Shown here: positions 61,091 through 64,000 of the stretch, one piece after another
Layout: the number at the start of each line of letters is the position of its first letter
Position numbering within the stretch: position 1 is the first letter of the stretch
DNA from: Streptomyces asoensis
GTDB lineage: Bacteria > Actinomycetota > Actinomycetes > Streptomycetales > Streptomycetaceae
DNA length: 64,000 nt
Direction: 5' to 3'
Assembly (NCBI RefSeq): GCF_013085465.1
Contig: NZ_CP049838.1
Span: 5,394,001 to 5,458,000, forward strand
Notes under the pieces: model-generated
Told to the model about the DNA's origin: nothing
Databases searched by the model: none
The model's input: only the letters and a program-made list of their open reading frames with translations
Translations under genes and position numbers: made by a program

Positions 61091-62148
61091 TGGCCGACAA
61101 GGTGCGGCCGACCCTCGCGGTCGTGGGAGCGACCGGGGCCGTCGGCACGGTCATGCTCGGGATCCTGTCCCAGCGGGCCGATATCTGGGGCGAGATCCGC
61201 CTGATCGCCTCCCCGCGCTCGGCCGGCCGCAAGCTGGCCGTGCGCGGCGAGGAGGTCGAGGTGGTGGCTCTGTCGGAGGAGGCCTTCGACGGGGTCGACG
61301 TCGCCATGTTCGACGTGCCCGACGAGGTCGCGGCGCACTGGGCGCCGGTCGCCGCCGCCAAGGGCGTGGTCGTCGTCGACAACTCCGGCGCCTTCCGGAT
61401 GGACCCGGAGGTGCCGCTGGTCGTCCCCGAGGTCAACGCGCACGCGCTGCGCACCCGGCCGCGCGGGATCGTCGCCAACCCCAACTGCACGACGCTGTCG
61501 ATGATCGTCGCCCTGGGCGCGCTGCACGCCGAGTACGGGCTGCGCGAGCTGGTGGTGTCGTCGTACCAGGCGGTGAGCGGGGCCGGGCGGGCCGGGGTGG
61601 AGACGCTGCGGCGGCAGATCGCGCTGGTCGCCGGCACCGAGCTGGGGACCGGCCCCGGTGACCTGCGGCGGGCCGTCGGCGACGACACCGGGCCGTTCCC
61701 GGAGCCGGTGGCGCTGAACGTCGTCCCGTGGGCCGGGTCGCTGCGCGCGGACGGCTGGTCGTCGGAGGAGATGAAGGTGCGGGACGAGTCCCGCAAGATC
61801 CTCGGGCTGCCGAAGCTGCCGGTGGCCGTGACCTGTGTGCGCGTCCCGGTGGTCACCACGCACTCCCTCACCGTGCACGCCCGGTTCCAGGACAAGGTCA
61901 CCGTGGAGGGCGCCCGCGAGATCATCGCGACGGCGCCCGGTGTCGTCCTCTTCGACAACCCGGCGGCGGGGGAGTTCCCCACGCCCGCCGACGTGGTCGG
62001 CACCGACCCGACCTGGGTGGGCCGGGTGCGGCGGGCCCTCGACGACCCGACGGCGCTCGAGCTGTTCGTGTGCGGGGACAATCTGCGCAAGGGGGCCGCG
62101 CTGAACACCGCGCAGATCGCGGAGCTGGTGGCGGCCGAGCTGTCGTGA
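61090..62148 (+). CDS. asd: Aspartate-semialdehyde dehydrogenase
   Basis: This enzyme reduces aspartyl phosphate to the semialdehyde with NADPH, directly after aspartokinase. The 352-residue protein has [16 protein letters not shown] (nucleotide fold), the [20 protein letters not shown] segment in pieces, the active cysteine in [20 protein letters not shown] and the histidine-containing [18 protein letters not shown] 61090 shares one base with the ask stop (TGATG), so translation is coupled. Confidence 0.96.
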   Translation: MADKVRPTLAVVGATGAVGTVMLGILSQRADIWGEIRLIASPRSAGRKLAVRGEEVEVVALSEEAFDGVDVAMFDVPDEVAAHWAPVAAAKGVVVVDNSGAFRMDPEVPLVVPEVNAHALRTRPRGIVANPNCTTLSMIVALGALHAEYGLRELVVSSYQAVSGAGRAGVETLRRQIALVAGTELGTGPGDLRRAVGDDTGPFPEPVALNVVPWAGSLRADGWSSEEMKVRDESRKILGLPKLPVAVTCVRVPVVTTHSLTVHARFQDKVTVEGAREIIATAPGVVLFDNPAAGEFPTPADVVGTDPTWVGRVRRALDDPTALELFVCGDNLRKGAALNTAQIAELVAAELS

Positions 62149-62523
62149 GGTGGCCGAACCGGCGTGCGGTGAGGTGCTACCGGAAGTAAAAGCGCTGGCC
62201 AGGGCTTGGTGGGTTTGTAGGATCTCCAGTGCAATGTGAGCCGGTCGTTGGTCCGAACCACTTGTATCGGACACCTTTGGCATCCGAAGATTTTCCTCCC
62301 CGCTCTCCGCAACCGTGCGCAGGGCGGGGAGCGTCTTTGCTGTCACCCTCCGGGGTGTGCGCAGACGTGTGAACGATCACAGCGTTCGGGGACGCGGTGA
62401 TCTGGGCGTGGGGACGCCCGTTCATATGGCATATAGGGGAAGAGCGGGACACATGAGACGGGTGCGCGGGGCCTTGGTCGACGCAAAAGTGACGCCGGAC
62501 GCGTACAACCCCCACGGGGGGAA
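62149..62523. other. Spacer before the sigma factor gene
   Basis: The 375 bases contain the weak hairpin at 62296-62341 and the leader of the sigma factor gene, with ATATGGCATATAGGGG at 62424-62439. No gene was found. Confidence 0.5.
62296..62341 (+). terminator. Possible terminator after asd
   Basis: CTCCCCGC at 62296-62303 pairs with GCGGGGAG at 62334-62341. The 30-base loop contains an inner stem (CCGCA with TGCG), so the whole may fold as one long imperfect hairpin, followed by TCTTTG. Confidence 0.5.
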
Positions 62524-63249
62524 GTGTGTCCAACTGGCGTGGCAGAGGTACTCGAACTCCCAGTGGCGCCCCGCGGCGCGGCCTTTCGGCCGCCGCGAGC
62601 CGTCCTCCGACCCCGTATGCCCGGCACGCCCGGCGGCATGCCGGTGATCGCGCCCATGCCCGCAGCGCGGCCCGCCCGCGTCCCCAGCCAGCGTGACGGC
62701 GCCGAAGCCGCCGAAGCCGCTGAAGTGACCGTCGCCGCCGAGAACGCCGAGGCGGCCGGCACCACCGTCGACCACCTCACCGAGACCTACCGGGCCCACT
62801 ACCGCTCGCTGCTCGGTCTCGCCGCCCTCCTTCTCGACGACACCGCCTCCTGCGAGGACGTCGTCCAGGAGGCCTTCATCCGCGTCCACTCCGCGCGCAA
62901 ACGCGTCCGCGACCCGGAGAAGACCCTGGCCTACCTGCGTCAGACGGTCGTCAACCTCTCCCGCTCCGCCCTGCGCCGCCGCATCCTCGGCCTGAAGCTG
63001 CTCTCCAAGCCGATGCCGGACATGGCCAGTGCGGAGGAGGGCGCCTATGACCAGCTGGAGCGCGACTCGCTCATCAAGGCGATGAAGGGCCTTCAGCGCC
63101 GGCAGCGCGAGGTCCTCGTGCTGCGCTACTTCGCCGACATGACCGAGGCCCAGGTCGCCGCGACCCTCGGCATCTCCCTCGGCTCGGTCAAGGCCTACGG
63201 CTCGCGCGGCATCGCCGCCCTGCGCATAGCCATGGAGGCGCCGGCGTGA
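62524..63249 (+). CDS. ECF-type RNA polymerase sigma factor
   Basis: The 241-residue protein has a poorly conserved, Ala/Pro/Glu-rich N terminus of about 85 residues, then sigma region 2 (LTETYRAHYRSLLGLAALLL, DDTASCEDVVQEAFIRVHS) and region 4 (LQRRQREVLVLRYFADMTEAQVAATLGISLGSVKAYGSRGIAAL in pieces). This is the ECF layout, close to the SigE-like actinobacterial groups. The start is uncertain: GTG 62524 is almost on top of GGGGGGAA, and GTG 62539 is better spaced. The following gene begins within its stop codon (GTGA), suggesting a coupled partner, perhaps an anti-sigma or target membrane protein. Confidence 0.9.
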   Translation: MCPTGVAEVLELPVAPRGAAFRPPRAVLRPRMPGTPGGMPVIAPMPAARPARVPSQRDGAEAAEAAEVTVAAENAEAAGTTVDHLTETYRAHYRSLLGLAALLLDDTASCEDVVQEAFIRVHSARKRVRDPEKTLAYLRQTVVNLSRSALRRRILGLKLLSKPMPDMASAEEGAYDQLERDSLIKAMKGLQRRQREVLVLRYFADMTEAQVAATLGISLGSVKAYGSRGIAALRIAMEAPA

Positions 63250-64000
63250 GCGGAGAAGCCGAAGGGCAGGGCTCGCACGGCGGTCACGACAGTCACGAGC
63301 GCCACGAGCCGTTCGCGTGGCACGAGCCGACGTCCTCGTCGCGTACACAAGAGCCGAAGCAATCGCACGCTGGGAACTCAACCGTGAACCACCACCTCGA
63401 CGACCAGAGCCCCGACGGGCTCGACTCGGACGAGCTGGCACTGCGCCGGATGCTGCACGACGCCGTCCAGGAGATGGAGCCGCGCGACGGCTCGCTGGAC
63501 CACCTGCGGCGGGCCGTTCCCGTCCGGCGGGCCCGCAAGCGGCAGGCGGCCGTCGGCATGGCGGCCGCGGCCCTCTTCCTCGGCACCGCCGTCCCCGCCG
63601 TGCTGCACGTCTCGAACGCCGGCGGCTCCGACGCCAACCCTTCCATCGCCGGCCAGGCCTCACAGGCGCAGGGGGGCACGGATCAGGGCAAGAACCCCGA
63701 CGGCGGCTCCTCGGGCAAGGTCGGCGGTTCTTCCGGCAAGACCGGTGAGCAGGGCAAGGGTGGCGCCACCGACTCCGGCCAGGGCAAGGAGTCCGCGGGC
63801 GGCACCGCCTCCAGCGGTACCGGACCCACCTCCGAGTCCGCGGCGAGCGCGCCCGCCTGCGCGGCGGACCAGCTCGAGGCCGGTACTCCCGGCGTCGACG
63901 TCCCCGACTCGGCCGGCACCGTCTACGGCACCTTCCTCGTCCAGAACGCCTCCAGCGCCACCTGCACCGTGAGCGGCGCCGTCGACGTGACGTTCGGCGC
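63246..64000 (+). CDS. Membrane protein coupled to the sigma factor (3' end outside window)
   Basis: From GTG 63246 the frame stays open to the window end, 251 codons, with strong coding bias. It was easy to miss because no stop is inside. The first 100 residues are hydrophilic and His/Glu-rich, then SDELALRRMLHDAVQEM and a basic RRARKRQ before a membrane segment (AAVGMAAAALFLGTAVPAVL). After it comes a long Gly/Ser/Lys linker and the start of an extracytoplasmic domain with two Cys (PACAADQLEAG; SATCTVSG). The layout, cytoplasmic part plus one membrane segment, and the four-base overlap with the sigma gene suit an anti-sigma factor or a sensor, but no zinc anti-sigma motif was seen. Confidence 0.75.
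   Translation, partial: MSGEAEGQGSHGGHDSHERHEPFAWHEPTSSSRTQEPKQSHAGNSTVNHHLDDQSPDGLDSDELALRRMLHDAVQEMEPRDGSLDHLRRAVPVRRARKRQAAVGMAAAALFLGTAVPAVLHVSNAGGSDANPSIAGQASQAQGGTDQGKNPDGGSSGKVGGSSGKTGEQGKGGATDSGQGKESAGGTASSGTGPTSESAASAPACAADQLEAGTPGVDVPDSAGTVYGTFLVQNASSATCTVSGAVDVTFG

Overview
The window is a stretch of a Streptomyces (or very close actinomycete) chromosome. GC content is very high with strong third-position GC bias. GTG and TTG starts are common, and genes are packed in overlapping pairs (ATGA, GTGA). The gene order clpB, speE, pyrE, fba, kynurenine genes, purA, ybaB, recR, ask, asd matches, from memory, one conserved core block of Streptomyces chromosomes, read here from clpB towards ask/asd. 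No rRNA, tRNA or CRISPR array was seen.

Layout. (1) 1-4.36 kb: the C-terminal two thirds of ClpB, a small membrane protein, a YbjN-type protein and a PLP aminotransferase. (2) 4.37-8.06 kb: the only clearly accessory region. It has mixed base composition, an N-terminally truncated tyrosine integrase, a 3'-truncated HTH gene, a small secreted protein, a gene tail, a CTTGTC/GACAAG iteron cluster, and att-like repeats at both ends plus an internal copy. It reads as the remains of one or more integrated elements. (3) 8.1-17 kb: a Gly/Cys-rich membrane protein, a DUF2617 protein, membrane-type spermidine synthase, a CoxG-like protein, aldose epimerase, pyrE, fba, a DHA2-type exporter and a DUF3151 protein. 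(4) 17.1-20.3 kb: a tryptophan-to-anthranilate operon (tryptophan 2,3-dioxygenase, kynureninase, probable kynurenine formamidase). (5) 20.5-27.1 kb: two NarL-type two-component systems in tandem, the first in an operon with an alpha/beta hydrolase and a membrane acyltransferase. A shared upstream motif also occurs before the exporter. (6) 27-34 kb: cytochrome P450, a TerD-like large protein, an ABC exporter and its divergent MarR/GbsR-like regulator. (7) 34-38 kb: ethanolamine uptake and breakdown (permease, eutB, eutC) without microcompartment genes. (8) 38-49.8 kb: a diacylglycerol-kinase-like protein, purA, a Tat-exported nucleotidase, a glycosyltransferase-membrane fusion, a GntR/FCD regulator with a class III aminotransferase, and a DJ-1/PfpI-MarR pair with twin operators. 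(9) 49.9-56.2 kb: a Ser/Thr kinase, a membrane-anchored phosphate-binding-like protein, a SLATT-type protein, ybaB, recR and a DUF5063 protein. (10) 56.2-64 kb: a decayed TauE/SafE permease, two small genes, an OmpR-type two-component pair, ask with an internal start for its small subunit, asd, and an ECF sigma factor followed by a putative membrane partner that runs off the window.

How the genes work together. The core genes supply purine (purA), pyrimidine (pyrE), aspartate-family amino acids (ask-asd), glycolysis (fba), recombination repair (recR with ybaB) and protein disaggregation (clpB). Three catabolic units (tryptophan, ethanolamine, extracellular nucleotides) feed carbon and nitrogen. 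Four regulators sit beside or inside their likely target operons (GbsR-like/ABC, GntR-FCD/aminotransferase, MarR/DJ-1, the NarL pairs), and several have visible palindromes in the adjoining spacer. The most unusual parts are the degraded element at 4.4-8 kb, the motif shared by the tandem two-component systems and the exporter, and the kinase/binding-protein/SLATT neighbourhood.
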